From: Zychaea mexicana
Taxonomy: Eukaryota; Mucoromycota; Mucoromycetes; Mucorales; Lichtheimiaceae
NCBI RefSeq assembly: GCF_025766255.1
Contig: NW_026516673.1
Location: 310,001-374,000 of the forward strand
Direction of reading: 5' to 3'
DNA length: 64,000 nt
Shown: piece after piece, positions 49,436-62,757 of the stretch
Numbering within the stretch: the first letter of the stretch is position 1
How the letters are laid out: every line of letters begins with the position of its first letter
Notes under the pieces: model-generated
The model's input: only the letters and a program-made list of their open reading frames with translations
What the model was told of the DNA's origin: nothing
Database searches by the model: none
Program-made: the position numbers and the translations under genes

Positions 49436-50120
49436 CTACAGGACTACACACTTGAGCTTCTTCTTGCCCTTATCTTTGCTGGGTATCTGCTTATTGATTT
49501 GCCGCACCACATCAAAAAACACCTCGTCTACATTAATCTTGTACCGCGCTGATGTTTCATAAAACGGCTTGCCTCCCCATTGCTGTGACAGCATCATGCC
49601 TTGCTCGCGCGACACCATGCGCTCCTCCTCCAGATCGCATTTGTTGCCCACTAATACTATCGGCACCTAACAATCGATCAATCCAAAAAAAACATGAGTC
49701 TACTCTTTTCCTCTCGGATATCGCACGTTCTTTCTGTCTTTTTCTTTACATTTTCCGAGTCCTTGACGCGCAGTATCTGTTCTCGCAGCTCGTGTAGATC
49801 GTTCAATGTAACCATACTGGTGATCGAAAATACAAGCAGGAAGCCTTGTCCGTTCTTCATGTACAGATCGCGCATCGCCGTAAATTGTTCGGTCCCTGCC
49901 GTATCCAGAATTTCAAGCATACATTGCTGTCCGTCCACTTCCACCTGCTTTCGGTACGAGTCTTCAATCGTTGGATCGTATTTCTCGACAAATATCGATT
50001 GGACGAATTGGACAGTCTGTGTATACACACGTTAACATATTGAATATCATAAATTTCATCGCTTTGTAGTCATAACGGTTCTTTTTTCCACTCTCTGCTA
50101 CTTATTACCAAGCACTACCA

Positions 50121-50151
<31 letters not shown>

Positions 50152-50253
50152 AACCGGAGTCCCTCCGTTTCATAGGTTCCTCTACTGTCAACTTACCAAA
50201 GCCGATTTGCCTACACCTCCGGAACCCAAGACCACAAGTTTGTATTCTCTCAT
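49436..50253 (-). CDS. Rap1/Rsr1 (Bud1)-type Ras-family GTPase
   Basis: Three exons (50197..50253, 49750..50016, 49436..49666) encode 184 residues. The sequence is Rap-type: [24 protein letters not shown]-like [17 protein letters not shown], and [20 protein letters not shown] with Thr instead of Gln after the glycine, the hallmark of Rap/Rsr1. G4 is GNKCDL and G5 is ETSA. The tail [13 protein letters not shown] is polybasic with CAAX box CVVL, which predicts geranylgeranylation. In fungi the Rsr1/Bud1 protein marks sites of polar growth through Cdc42. All junctions are GT-AG and phase 0. Confidence 0.92.
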
Positions 50254-53022
50254 TGGCGGCTACTTTTTTACGTGATGATGAGCACTAGATTGTTTAATCT
50301 CGAAAGAAAAATGCTCTGATTGAAGTTATACCGATTTGTTCGAGAATGTAAAATAGGTACACCAAAGGGGGAAAGGGAGCACCAGAAAAATCAAAAGCAG
50401 CTGGCCCGAATTTTTTTCTTTCTTTTAGATTAACACTCACTCGTTCTTTACTGCTACTATCGCTACTACTTTACTACTACTATCACTATTGCTGACACCC
50501 CTCCACTACTTTTCTCACAATCCCGCACTAACTTATGCGTCCCGAGCAAACCGACGGATGGCAGCGCGTTTAAGCATTTTTTTTCTGTCTTGGATTCATG
50601 CAACATACAAGCACAACCTTACTACTGTCCTGCTGTATGATGATACTACATTTTCATATGTGAGGCCGACATTTACTCACAAACGGCTATTATCCGGATG
50701 TATGTACACCCATCTCTTTCTCTCTCTCTCCCTCCTCACCCTCTATTTCATACCAGTACCAAGAGTTTTCTTTCTTCTCACATTGTAGAGCTTAAAATAG
50801 CTTTACAAGTACACCAATTCGTGTTCAGCTTGATATGCAAATCAAGTAAATAACAAGAGAAGAATTGACGCGCTGAGTGTCTTTGTATCACTCCCTGGGT
50901 ATCAGTTCGTATGGCAAGATTGATTTGCTGCTGGTTTCATTACCAAATGAAGTGAACTTACTTATCATTTGTTGATTGTTGTGCTGCTGTTACATAGTAC
51001 TCCTGCGGTCGTCGATCAAAAGCCTCTGGCCTAAGTGTCGACACAAGCCATGACTAGCTGTTGAAATCTCTTTTCCTCTAGCTGATCCATTTAATTTAAG
51101 CAATGGTACCACTGGCTCACAACTGATTAAATACTTGCTCACTCACATACAGCACTCTTCTCTCATAGTCTACACCGTGCTATAGTGAATACAATATAGA
51201 GTAACATAGTTGACAATGAAGACAGATTTGTTTCTTGCTTCCTACTCTATAATCCGAAAAAAAACGATGTGATATTTTATTTGCGCTGACAGTGGCGTAT
51301 CGGGTCGAGCTGATACGGTTGATCGACAGCTGGGTATGATAGCATCTTGGATTATCTGATATGGTACGCATTTTCTTAGATGAGTGTCATTGGCTGCAAG
51401 AACATGCTAGATGAGACTGGGTAGAAAAGAGCACATTTTATATACCACGTGTATATGAAAATGTTACTTTTGTTTCCACATCATATATAAGAGTGCAAGA
51501 GATTGGAGCAAGGTACATATGGAAGCAATTTTGGCGAGGTTTCATTATGCGACAGATCGGAGGGGTTATATGTGTCTATCGCAAGTTACGTAATGCGATT
51601 AAATACAACAGTCGCCTGAATGCTGGGTATGATGGTAGGTATGGTACATCTTTCTACAGAATAGGCAGTACACAAATGGCATCTTGTAAATACACATATT
51701 ACTGCTGATACACACATTACCACTTCTGCCAGTGAGCATTATCCGGTACGTTCACTTGTGGTCAATTAGATAAATTCGTCCCTCCGCTTCGTTAAGTGAA
51801 TATTTGCGCTTGAGCAATTTGTAAATCGGGTAATAAGTAGTTCATGGCTTTCAAATGACCTTTTTCCCTTAAGCACAATAATTCAGACCTTTGCGAAAAA
51901 AAGACTGGTACAGATAATGTCAATAAACACAGCATCGCTAGTATGACAAATCCAACTTGGATGAAACCCCAACCCATCCTAATTACTTGTTTTACTTTAT
52001 TCTTGGCGATATTGTAAGCTTTTGGTTCATGTCGTTATAATTGCTTGTTGTTGACGGGTGCTGCAGCAGTTAAATTGGATGGCGTTGAATCGTATATGCA
52101 GAGGGAGAGGCAATCCATGTTTAACCGAACAGAGCTTGTCAATATTAACGAGTTTTCAAGGAATGAAGAGAAGCGGATGTCTATTCAAAATTGGGTGTTG
52201 CGTCGTACGCGAACAAACCTTCTTTGGTTGAAAGGTAGAGGCCACTACCACCCCACAATAGCGCTATCGACAAGCGAGCGAGAACAAGCGTACAGCCAGT
52301 GATTTTACCTTTGATATGCAGTAAAGTATGTTTTATATGGTGCGCAGCATAATCTTGAACACTTCTTACAGAATTATTGACATGTTCCTGCATTGTCAGA
52401 TACAACAGCACTGATAAAGATAACACTTTCAGGATCGGCAAATGATACTCCGCGGGAGGGATGCTCTTGCTGCATGAGAGCACGCGATCGTGTAAGCCAT
52501 ATGTCAGGCGCGTTCCATACTGCAGTTATATGTACTAGTCCCTAAACTACCATTGTTCTTCTTCTTCTTCTTCTTAAAAGCAGACTAGAGCAGAATATTG
52601 TGTTATAGATCATATGTAGCCAATATATACATTCTTTCCGTCAGCATGGTACTGAGAAATGTTTGCATTGAGAAACAAGCTAATTTAAACGGATAGACTG
52701 ATTTTCTACACGTCAGGTTACTTTCCCTTTCAAATATCGAATGACCAAATAAAACAGTATCTCATGATTAAAACAGCAAAGAAAAAGAGATATTACTGTA
52801 TACATTATATTAGACGATTAAAATGAACAAAGCCATTTTTTTATTATTGTTTTTGAGTATATTATTATTAAGTTACTGTTACCAGCTCAAGGAGAAAGAA
52901 AGAATGCAAACAAAAGAAAGAAAGGATGATGTAGTGGATGAGAATGTGCTATGAAGAAAAAAATATGTATAAATGAAACGCAAAATGCATGAATGTGTGG
53001 TAGGGAATGACTAAACAAGAGA
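50254..53022. other. Long intergenic region
   Basis: No gene recognised in 2.8 kb. The Rap1-like promoter lies just above 50253. Trinucleotide runs (ACT/TAC type) occur near 50460-50490, and a CTT run at about 52556-52576. Small open frames show no family resemblance. Confidence 0.4.
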
Positions 53023-54432
53023 TCAGTTTGAGTAGCTCCAGTACTTTGTCATTGGTGAAGAGGGTATCTGGTCCAAAAGCAACAGCTTGTTGGAATAATA
53101 AAAGCGGGGGTCGACTTGGCCTCGGCTGTAGTACGAGCGTCGGCCATGATGCACTAGCTTCCACTCTTGAATCTGTTGTGGATAGCGGCTATTGCCGGGG
53201 CTAACCTCGATGACCTTCAAATCAGCATAGATGCCGGGGTGCCTTTTATCCGTGTGCGTGCTCTGGAGGACGCAGACAAGGTATTTGAGATCCAAGGCGA
53301 ACCAAGTGTGGGCCAGGTTCAGGTACTTGAGCTGCGGCATGCGACCCAGCAGCTTGAGCAGGGCATCAACGGTAACCTGCTTGGTGGATGCAAGCGAAAA
53401 GTATTCTAAGCGACGCGCATTGGCCTCACAAAAGTTTGAAAGCACGTGGTCATCCATGTTACCATGGCCGCCCAAATTGAGTGTTCGGAGCCGTGGCATA
53501 TCCATGGACACCAAATGAGCCAGGCACTCGGAGCAAAAGTTCGATCCGCCAATCCCGTTGAAACTCATGTTGAGGTTGAGCTCGATCAGATCCTTGGCCT
53601 GGCTGAGGAATGGCAGAAAGGCTGAGCAGCAGCTGATACCGTGGCATCCTTGCAGGTTGAGGTGGGTGAGCGAGGTCGGGTCGAGATGGTTGAACAGCTC
53701 GCTTGTGATCTTGGTGTTGGCCAAATCGAGGCGGGTGAGCTCGTTCTTGGCGAGCTGTCCAAAGAATGGGATGAAGAATGAGGATTGGGACAGCGCCATG
53801 CACATGTAGAATGATATCCGGTTCAATCGGGGCGGCATCACCGTGTTTTCCGGCAGCTGGGACTCCAGCTCAAGCAGATCCTCATCCTCGTCCATGGCAA
53901 GCAGGAGCTCGTCGCCATCCTTCTTGTTCTTCTTGTTGCTACCGTCGCCGCTAAACACATGAGCCATCGCATCGGTAAACTTGCGGTCACAGAAACCCGT
54001 GAAATCCAGCACCTCCAGTCTTGGATGGCCGTTAAAGATAGCCCTGATCACAATCGGCTCGACAAAGGCCTGCATCATCTCTTCTCCGACGTACAGTTGG
54101 GTAAGATTGACGCAATCGATGAGTAATTGGGCCAGCGAGTGTGGCTCGACAATCGCCTTGGCTTTGGCTTCGGTCCATCCGGAACCGCGTGCGGAGTAGC
54201 TTGAAAGGTCGAGACAGCGTACATGCTTCAGCCAGCCTCTCTTTCGGAATAAATCTCTGTGGCCCAGGAATGCGGCGTACTGCTGAGGGGTCTTGATGGC
54301 AACGGTGTGGAAGAGAGATCGGATGGCAGCGGCATGATGCTGCTGATTCACGCGGGAGAGCTGGGATATATCTTTAGAGGACTGGCAGTTTTCGGCAATG
54401 AGTTCAAGTAGTTCAATGGACAGATGGCGCAT
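53023..54432 (-). CDS. F-box/leucine-rich-repeat protein
   Basis: Single exon of 469 residues. An F-box-like N-terminus (MRHLSIELLELIAENC, QLSRVNQQHHAAAIRSLFHTV) is followed by repeated LRR units with the LxxLDLxxxxI pattern: CLDLSSYSA, LEVLDFTGF, LTRLDLANTKI, LTHLNLQGC, LIELNLNMSF, LRTLNLGGHG and LKYLNLAHTW. Such proteins normally recruit substrates to SCF ubiquitin ligases. The target is unknown. A charged, lysine/aspartate-rich insert (about residues 185-215) breaks the repeats. The ATG at 54432 is used because upstream in-frame sequence is low complexity. The F-box is degenerate, so SCF binding is an inference. Confidence 0.75.
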   Translation of the reverse strand: MRHLSIELLELIAENCQSSKDISQLSRVNQQHHAAAIRSLFHTVAIKTPQQYAAFLGHRDLFRKRGWLKHVRCLDLSSYSARGSGWTEAKAKAIVEPHSLAQLLIDCVNLTQLYVGEEMMQAFVEPIVIRAIFNGHPRLEVLDFTGFCDRKFTDAMAHVFSGDGSNKKNKKDGDELLLAMDEDEDLLELESQLPENTVMPPRLNRISFYMCMALSQSSFFIPFFGQLAKNELTRLDLANTKITSELFNHLDPTSLTHLNLQGCHGISCCSAFLPFLSQAKDLIELNLNMSFNGIGGSNFCSECLAHLVSMDMPRLRTLNLGGHGNMDDHVLSNFCEANARRLEYFSLASTKQVTVDALLKLLGRMPQLKYLNLAHTWFALDLKYLVCVLQSTHTDKRHPGIYADLKVIEVSPGNSRYPQQIQEWKLVHHGRRSYYSRGQVDPRFYYSNKLLLLDQIPSSPMTKYWSYSN

Positions 54433-57400
54433 AGATTTATCAGGTTGGGGAATACAAGTCAAGGGTAGATTCGTGGGGTTGTAAGAGTATGGATGGGTGT
54501 GTGCACGGTAGAGGAGTTGTATAAGAGGCAAAGGGCGCTGTTGTTGTTTTCTTAACAAGAGTGTTGGCTAGCGTGAAAGTGGTTGGAAGAAGAAGGAAGA
54601 AGAAGGTAGTCGTTGGAGAAAGAAGAAAACGACGGGTTCGCAAAAGTTCCTTTATAAGCCAGCAGAAGAGGGGGGCGGGTGGGGTGCATGTCGCACGCGA
54701 AATCCCTTGTCCGCGGAGTGATTTGCTTTCTCACGATAAGCATAACATGATTGGTGGACATCAACCCCCAAGATCGCGCTAGCTTCTGATTGGCTCTTTT
54801 GATCTAATCACAAGATCGTGATTGCTGCACGTTTGGCGATAATTCTTTTATTTGTGCAAAAACACACCACGGGGTGGCGTGATACGGCTTGCGACGTACT
54901 GTTGATACTGTGTGTACATGGGAGATTTTTATCATTACTACTAGACCTTTTATTGCTGGGGACCTGGTTTAGTTTGTCTTTTTGGGCGGGGGGAATGAGA
55001 GTGCTAAGCGATGATAGTAATATAATAATGGCTCTGGCACAGCCTATGTCTTAGTCTGAAGTAAGAAATTTAAGGGGGTTCACTTGCCCTTGTGGATGTG
55101 GGAGACATCCAAGATCTCTATCTGCCTTCGAATTTCAAATCCAAGGCCTGTTGTTTGTTGCTGCTGCTGCTGCTGCCCGCGGCTTATACGGCTTTACAGA
55201 GAGAAACGCCTACACGCGCATGGAAAGGGATTGTGCAACTCCGACTTCCGAGCATGATTCATTTGTTTGTTGGGAACGTCTCCATCCACTGTTGCTGCTG
55301 CCCCCATCTCAGCTTTTTAATAGGTTTGCTTGATCAGCATTGTTTGCTCATTAACGGATATTTGATAGGTTTCTTTGTGCGATGAGTAACTATGGCAACT
55401 TATACAGCACCTTGTGTTGCTGCCAAGGACACCAGTTTTCTCGTAATATGTAGTAGTAGGACGACAGGCAATGACTGATAGGGGTGGATCTAGACACCGT
55501 TTGTGCCTCACATAGCATTTGCAGTCCATCTAGCCGTCATGGTGATGGTGCACTGTTTGTTGGGATGATGAAAATGTCATAACCCACTTTTGGTTCCTCC
55601 GTGCAATGGTGTCACGGTTGCACAGGGGGGGAAAGGTATGTACATAACAAGTCATCCAACACAACGACAGCAGCAACAACAACGCTCGGCCTGCTGCCGT
55701 ATTGAGTATAAAAAGAAAAGAGTGAAAATGACTGGTTCTCACAGCTTTGTCTGTAAGGTAGTACATCGCGTCCCTCTGCTTCAGCCCCTGCTGCAAAATC
55801 CCTAGATGGCACACTCACGCTCACCATCATCTTCTCCCTGCCGGAATAAGAAACCCCCAACGAGCTTATGGGCGTACATAGTGCACTAATAGTTAACTTC
55901 AATATTATATTAGGTAGGAAAAATGAGGAGAGAGAAAAGACGGAAAGGCTTATTATTCTTCCGTTCGCCGGTTTATTATATAACATTAAAACAACGTCAT
56001 ATGTTTATTCCTAGAAATAAGTAAGCAGATAAGATAAACGTTCTGTGAGTAACAGTGACATCATGAGATAAAGTTAGTTGTTAAAATAAGGGGTTTTTTA
56101 AATAATAACAACACGGTGGTTGGTAATTCATTATGGTTGATGCTTAATAAGTACAGCGCGGCACAGAACCTCATGCCGCGGAAACCGAGAGGCTAAATTC
56201 CTCTCTTTCCTTCTGTATACGATCCTATCTTATCGTATATCTGCTGATATGTAGATATAAATGCTTCCTTAAGAACAAATATATATCTCAAGTAATCATT
56301 TTATAAAGTTATATGTATATTACTGATTCTTCTTTATTCACTGTGAAACATAATTGATGGTATAACACCGTAAGTTCCTCGTCACCGGGAAAAGCGGTTA
56401 CAGCAATGAATGGACCCTTTCTTCGGGGTTCGTTACTTGGCAGGATGTGCTGTCGTTCTTTTTGAGAAAGAGTTACATAAAGATACGGATCCCTTATACA
56501 ATAACCGACTTCCCTTGATATTTGCACTATCTCCCCTTTCAACAGATACGCCTAACACACTACAGTTCACGCACCATCTTCAAATGCATCTTCAACCGAC
56601 TCCTCTGCGTTGATAAAATATCTAGAAGCTGCGTACATACTCCCGATTTAGACCATGAATCTGTGTTCGCACACATATATTCTTCCGACTGGCAAAGTTA
56701 CCAAAACTCTGCCGCTATGTTTATATACGCTCTAACAGCCTTTCTATCAATCAATCACCGTTAAGTGATTATTGTCGTCGACCCGTGTTTCGGAAACTAT
56801 CGCCTATTTGAGAAATTTTTGGTTGATTAAGGTGCAAAGGTACCCTCCTGATATTTGCAGGGCCTAAACTCTTAAAAATGCTGCAGAAATAAAAAAGCTA
56901 AAAAGTTGGATAGGTGGACCGATCATTAAGCGATCAATTTCGAGATCGAGTGTTTTGCATTGATAATAATGTTGTGTACTGTGATGTAATCGGGCTTATT
57001 TTATGTTGGAATACTGCCTCTATCATACGAACCTTAGTCACTTGAAAAAGTCTTGTTCAAATACATGCCACCTATTACATATAAGGTGTTATTGCAATTG
57101 GCAAGTACTACTGTGTAGTGTACGTAGTACATAATACTAGAAAAATCTGATTCTTGTGAGAAATGTAACGTCTGTGGTGCATATGTACACTTGTATATTC
57201 TGTGCATAAATGCATGAGCAGCTTCAAGGCAGCAGCAGCAACATCAGAGGTAAAGTATCTAACAATGGTGCAGCTTATGTACTTTCAGTTTTTTTACGTA
57301 CTGTATGTATAAACAATAAGAACCGAAAAAGACAAGTTGCCGATGCTGCGAATTTTTCTAACATCCATTACAGGTAATAGCATATAGTATAGCAAAAAGC

Positions 57401-57710
57401 GATATAATTTATTATTATTTTATCTTACATTTGATTCATGGTGCTGCATCATAAAAAAGCTGTATTTCATGGGATGAAAATAATAAACATTGTGTAGTTT
57501 TCTCTGAGTGTGTATAGTAGTATGTAAGTATGAACATGAAGAAGGAGAGGGGGCCTATATGATGTTGTATAAGAAAAAAAAGGAGGTAGCTAAAGATTTT
57601 TCGATGTGGATGTACATAATAAATAAGGAAAGAAAAAGAAGGCATATTGTGTACAAGAAAATAAGAGAGAGAATTCGCTCGTCTTTTAAATAAATAATTT
57701 TAGCAAAGGT
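54433..57710. other. Long intergenic region
   Basis: No gene recognised in 3.3 kb between the F-box gene and the end of the Zn2Cys6 gene. A GCT-type triplet run lies at about 55156-55174. Open frames on both strands are short and have no domain signs. The F-box gene promoter is expected just above 54432. Confidence 0.4.
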
Positions 57711-58994
57711 TTAAAAGTTTTGGGCGTCAGCACGAAAAGAAGGTGAAGTACTTGATGGTGATGAAGATGAAGATGAAGACGCACGGATGTCTGACCGGTT
57801 GCTTGTCGTCGTTGACGAGGAGAGTGGATAGATAGGATAGTTTGTCCGATGATCGACAAAGGCTGCAGCGGAAAAAGTCCGACATGAAAGTTGATCTAGT
57901 AAAAGAGAGGCATAATACGTTCAGCAAGCGATCGACCACGTGCCACGTGCCACGTATAAACAAAGCAAAAACAAAGGGCTGGGGATGCAAAAGAGAGAAA
58001 GAGAAAAACTCACCCATCATGCTTGGTATTTCCTCTTTTGCTCGATGCACTCTCCTACTGTCAGAACCTAATGGATGGGCCGCGGTGACTGCGATATACC
58101 CTCGGGGCTGATCGTTTGGCGTTAATGACGGAGGGGGAGGAGTTGTAGGTGACCAATGCGTAGTGACGATCAACGAAGGGCAACTGGTCTGTTTTGAAAG
58201 ATTGCTTCTGCTCGGACCTTCTATCAAACAAACCAGGATAATGGCGGTGAGTCCAAACATCAGATGATGTTTTGTGTAATCCTCTACCTAGTTGACAAAA
58301 ACAAACCTAGCTCCTTGACCCAAGAAGGGGCTCCACCAATGATAGCAGTACCAGCAGCATTATCGCCAATACTAATACCAGCACTACCTGGTGGTACTGT
58401 CCTGCCAATATCCATTGCTGAAGCAGCAGATGGAGTAGGAGTAATATCAGCAGCGGCAGCAGTTGGTATTGTTGTTGTTGTAGTAGTTGTAGTAGCACGA
58501 GCGCTCATCACGGAATCGATATTGTTACTATTATTGCTGTTACTGCTACAGTTGCTTGTACTACTGGCAGCAGTATGATTTCTGCTGACAAAATTCGTTG
58601 ATGTATTAGTGATGGCGATAGTTCGGCTACTATTGGTCGTCGTTGGATTATCAAACGTTGACGTCGTGCTGCCAATGGCTAAGGATGACTTTTTCCGACG
58701 CGTTGCTCGATGCACGCACTCAATTCCGTTGGCGGCGCAGAACGCACAGGGGTTACCGCCATCACATTTTGTTTTACGTTTACGACATACTTCGCATGCT
58801 GAGCCTGAGCTCAAGCGACGAGGAGGCACATTGGTCGAGTTGTAGGCCATTGAAGATGACCCGGTGCTTTTGGATCGGCTTAGCGAATGCGGCTGCTGCT
58901 GTTCTTTCATGCTTTGATGGATCGCAATGAAACGAGGGTCCTCATTTAGAATGTAATGTGGAAAAGAGTTGGGGCTGCTTGGCGGGAACGGCAT
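57711..58994 (-). CDS. Short Zn2Cys6 DNA-binding regulator
   Basis: Three exons (58307..58994, 58014..58220, 57711..57862) give 348 residues. The fungal binuclear zinc cluster is perfect, C67-X2-C70-X6-C77-X5-C83-X2-C86-X6-C93, followed by a basic linker (HRATRRKK). These proteins bind DNA as transcription factors, often at CGG half-sites. The rest is low complexity (N/S/T and A/P-rich), and the fungal middle-homology region is missing, so it is short for the family. Intron 1 uses a weak donor (GTTTGT) but is supported by frame and a good acceptor. The downstream exons are less certain than exon 1. Targets are unknown. Confidence 0.72.
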
Positions 58995-59270
58995 ATAGAG
59001 AAGGGGGAAACAAGGTAATGGCAGTAGTAGTAGTAATAGTAGGAAGAGGAAAAATAGGGATGATGACCAAGTAGATATCTGAAATCCGTGCGTGTATACG
59101 ATGGAAAAGCAAAAACCAATTTTGAAATGTTATTTTCTCTTCTTTATATATATTTGCTACAGTACACTTGAATGTATGTTTTGATTGTATGTAATAAATT
59201 GTCCCTACTGGCTTAAAATAAAAAGAAGAAACAGAGGAGGGGGGGGTTAGAGAAAAGGAAAGAACGCAAC

Positions 59271-59313
<43 letters not shown>

Positions 59314-62300
59314 TGTGTGTGTGTGTGACTCTCTTGGCCACCCAATTATAAGGAGTTGGGAGTTAAAAGGGCGGGAGTGATGATCCAGCTTATTACAGGT
59401 ATGTACAAGCTTTATGTAGGTTGCCCGTGGCAATTATGTACGATCCATGGTTACCGCATATACACGCGATATGGATACGGAGTCGCCAATTGTCAGACAC
59501 ACACACACACACGGGATCATCCAACCGTCGGTGCTGCATCGGAGGAAAAGGAGTGGGATGGGTTTTTGAGTTCTTCTTGTAAGATTAATGGGAGAGTATA
59601 TGTACTAGACATGCCATGCACAAATCGGCTGCTTTGTTGACGGGTTGCCATTCATATGCTTTTTCTTCTTATTATTTGTTGAACAAGCGTAATCCTGACT
59701 GCGTATCTGTTTTTATGTATACTGTAACAACAGCAATAATAACCAAAATATTAATTACTTTTTTATAAGGATAGGCCCGTGGGAACGCAGCGTGCCACGC
59801 AGTATCAATATGTATGGCATTATTTTTTGTGAATTCTTATCCAGAAGAAGGGGTCAATTTGTATCAGGTGTAATATGGGTACCCACAGCTCGGCATCAAG
59901 TAGCACAGAATAGCACAACAAGAGGAACATCCGACCCAGACTATACTAAATGTTCTAGTTCAAAATGTTAGTTAGTACCACTGTCCATATAGTGGATATA
60001 CAGCGAAAATGAAATTGTGAGTTTAGAATTATCAAAGTTTCTTTTCCATCCTTATTTTGCTCTTGTGTGCAATATACCAATTTGCTGTTGCTGATGGAAT
60101 AAAAAGGCTTATTGAGGACATCAACAGCATTAAGAAAAGAGTTGCCGCTACTGCAGCTTTTGTTGTTGTTGTTGATGTGCTAGCAAATGATAAATAGAAG
60201 TGCTAATAGAAAGGCTAAAGAAAGAAAATCAATTTTCTACTTGTGTGTACTACTGCTGCGTCGAACTCGACGGAAGCCGATCCGGCAATGTTCCGACAAT
60301 ATATGTTTCTCTCTTTTCTACAAATGTGCATTTTTTTTTCTTACATACATTACATGACCCTCGGAAATCCCTCCCTTCCCCTCTTTATTTTTGTATGTGG
60401 TGTGCAATGCGTAATGTGTGCGTGTGTGTTTTTGGCCCTCACCAGAAGGGAATAGCAGGATAGCTGCTGCCGATTGGATAGAAACTGATCGCATGATAAT
60501 CCTAATTCAGACTGCAACATTAATGCTACTATGTTCATCTGCTGTACATCCTTTATTAGTAGGCTAGCAGCAGATAAAGAAAGGCGGGAAAAGTAAAAGT
60601 ACAATCTAGAGTGTTGGTGCGGCAGCAACGGCCCTTGGTTGCAAATGCAATTATTTTGTAATGTGATTTTTTATTTATCAAATTCTCTCAATCATCAATT
60701 GAGAAAACATCGTAAGGGTCGTCGATGATGCAGCCGGATGGTCGTTTCCTGACCGATGAATTCCGAGATATACACGCAACATGGGTGGAATCCAATCGCC
60801 AGACTAGGAGAAATTATGCAATGTATTGGGAACAACGAAAGAGGAGAACGGGGAGATAAGAGAGGGAATGTGAGAAATAGACATAGAGTGGGGGAAGGGT
60901 ATGTATAGACACCCACCATCAACTTGGTATAGAACCATCACCGGCCTACTTTCTCTTCCCCACCTAGCCATTCCCTACTCCCTCCCTTTTGGCTCTGTGA
61001 AATGTGTGCATTATCTGTAGTGGACCCCCATCTGTGTACTATGCAAAAAAAAATCCTGCTGGTTGCAGCAGGGAGCTCCTCACGGTCTTAGATAATAATA
61101 AACATCAGTCGCAGCACTTAGAAGCAGATGTGCGCTGATCTCGTAGAACGTCGACTGTACTTCATGACAGCGTATGTTGACGGAGACACTTTTTGGACTT
61201 TACCAGCATCCCCTATTCTTCTTTTTCTAAAGATATATACTACTTTTACCTATTCTCCCTTCAGATGTGAAGAGTACCTTAAATACAGTAGTACAAACTG
61301 CAGAGCGCCGATTTTTCGATCTTTAGGCAGCGGACTCGATACGAAAAGGTTGAAGAAAAGAGATGAGGGAACATAACCCGGAAGCAGAGTGACAATACTA
61401 CTTTTCTTAGTACCATCGCTACTAGCTAAACTGATAATGATAATGTTAAGATGGAAGAAGATATAAGGGAAAGAACGTCAAACGCGTATGGTTCCTTTTT
61501 TCATATTCACTGTTGCACTTTCTTTTCTAGTAGAGTCCTTGCATTTATATATAATGCAGTGTTTGCCCTCTAATTATTATCGCTATTATATTTTATCATC
61601 GTCGTGGCCTTTTCAGTGGTAGTAATGTATGGCGGACTGCTGCACAGAGTTTTGCGCGTGCGTGTAACCTATTAAAACTATTACACTATAGCGACTATGT
61701 ACTATTGAGCCATCTCCATGCATAACATGCAGCATTGGCATTATTAGATCGCTCCTTATCAATTTTGGGTTCCCTAATTCTCTGAAAGTCCGAGTGATCC
61801 CTGCTGCTGCTGCTGCTGCTGTTCAATACACTTTATGTTACAACATTAAACGTACCAGCCACCACCATAACAGCATAGACTGACTGTTTCTTCCTTCCAT
61901 CAATAGAGCCATCCATATCTTTTACCGTTTTTAACAATGAAGGAAAATACTCAGCCATAACCATACGAAACTGGTGTACGCTGCAAGACGTGTGCGTGCG
62001 CGCGCCTATGGTGCAAAAGAAACGCGCTAAGCAAAAACATGGTACTGTATCATCCTAGTAAATAATCATTTCTCATAATGAAATAATACTTGAGCAAAAG
62101 AGAGTAAGAAATACAGAAAAAAAGAGAGAGAAAACGCACGCACAGTTCAAGATTTATATAGTCGTATATACAGTATATTTACACGGTTGCTGTTGTCTTT
62201 GTCAAGAGTTTATGTAAACCGTTCTCTCTCTTCAAATGCACAAGGATGAAGCGTTTAACTTGCATATAATTTGTGTCAAATATTACAGACCTCCTCTTTT

Positions 62301-62757
62301 GACGAAGAATAGGATCCCATCCGCTTACTATTGTCGCGTTTTTCAAAAGAGAGTGACAAACGAGAAAGAATAACAGGAAAACTTTATAAATAAACTTGCC
62401 AATTCGATCACCCATTTTTCTGTTTATTTACATATCATACTCATTCCCAGCCCCCAAACTATCGCACATTCGGGACAAGAGCCATAAAAGAAGCAGGAAG
62501 ATCCAAAACCATTTTCCGATGCCATCGAAGAAACTATATACACTGTAACTTTTATGGCAACAAAAGCACACGCAGTTTCTTCAGCTATCACTGTCATTCT
62601 CACCAAATCAATGCAATGGCAAAAAAGACTTGAGACTAATGGTCATAACTCATCCATTTTTCCCGCAAACAAAATCATACAGTTTATGCTCACCTCACGT
62701 TTCTGATATTCATTGAGTGTGATGATATAAATCCATAGTAATACTGAAATTTGTAAA
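58995..62757. other. Long intergenic region, microsatellites
   Basis: No gene recognised in 3.8 kb. A (GA)n tract passing directly into (GT)n lies at about 59274-59328, upstream of the Zn2Cys6 gene. A (CA)n run is at about 59496-59512, and a (CTG)n run at about 61801-61822. Small frames lack family resemblance. Confidence 0.45.

Noticed and set aside
52045..52302. 85-codon plus-strand frame in the 50-53 kb gap
   Set aside because: No family resemblance, no ATG context or splice partners, and surrounded by stop-rich DNA.
53459..53803. Second minus-strand frame inside the F-box/LRR gene
   Set aside because: Out-of-frame shadow; the LRR pattern is in the other frame.
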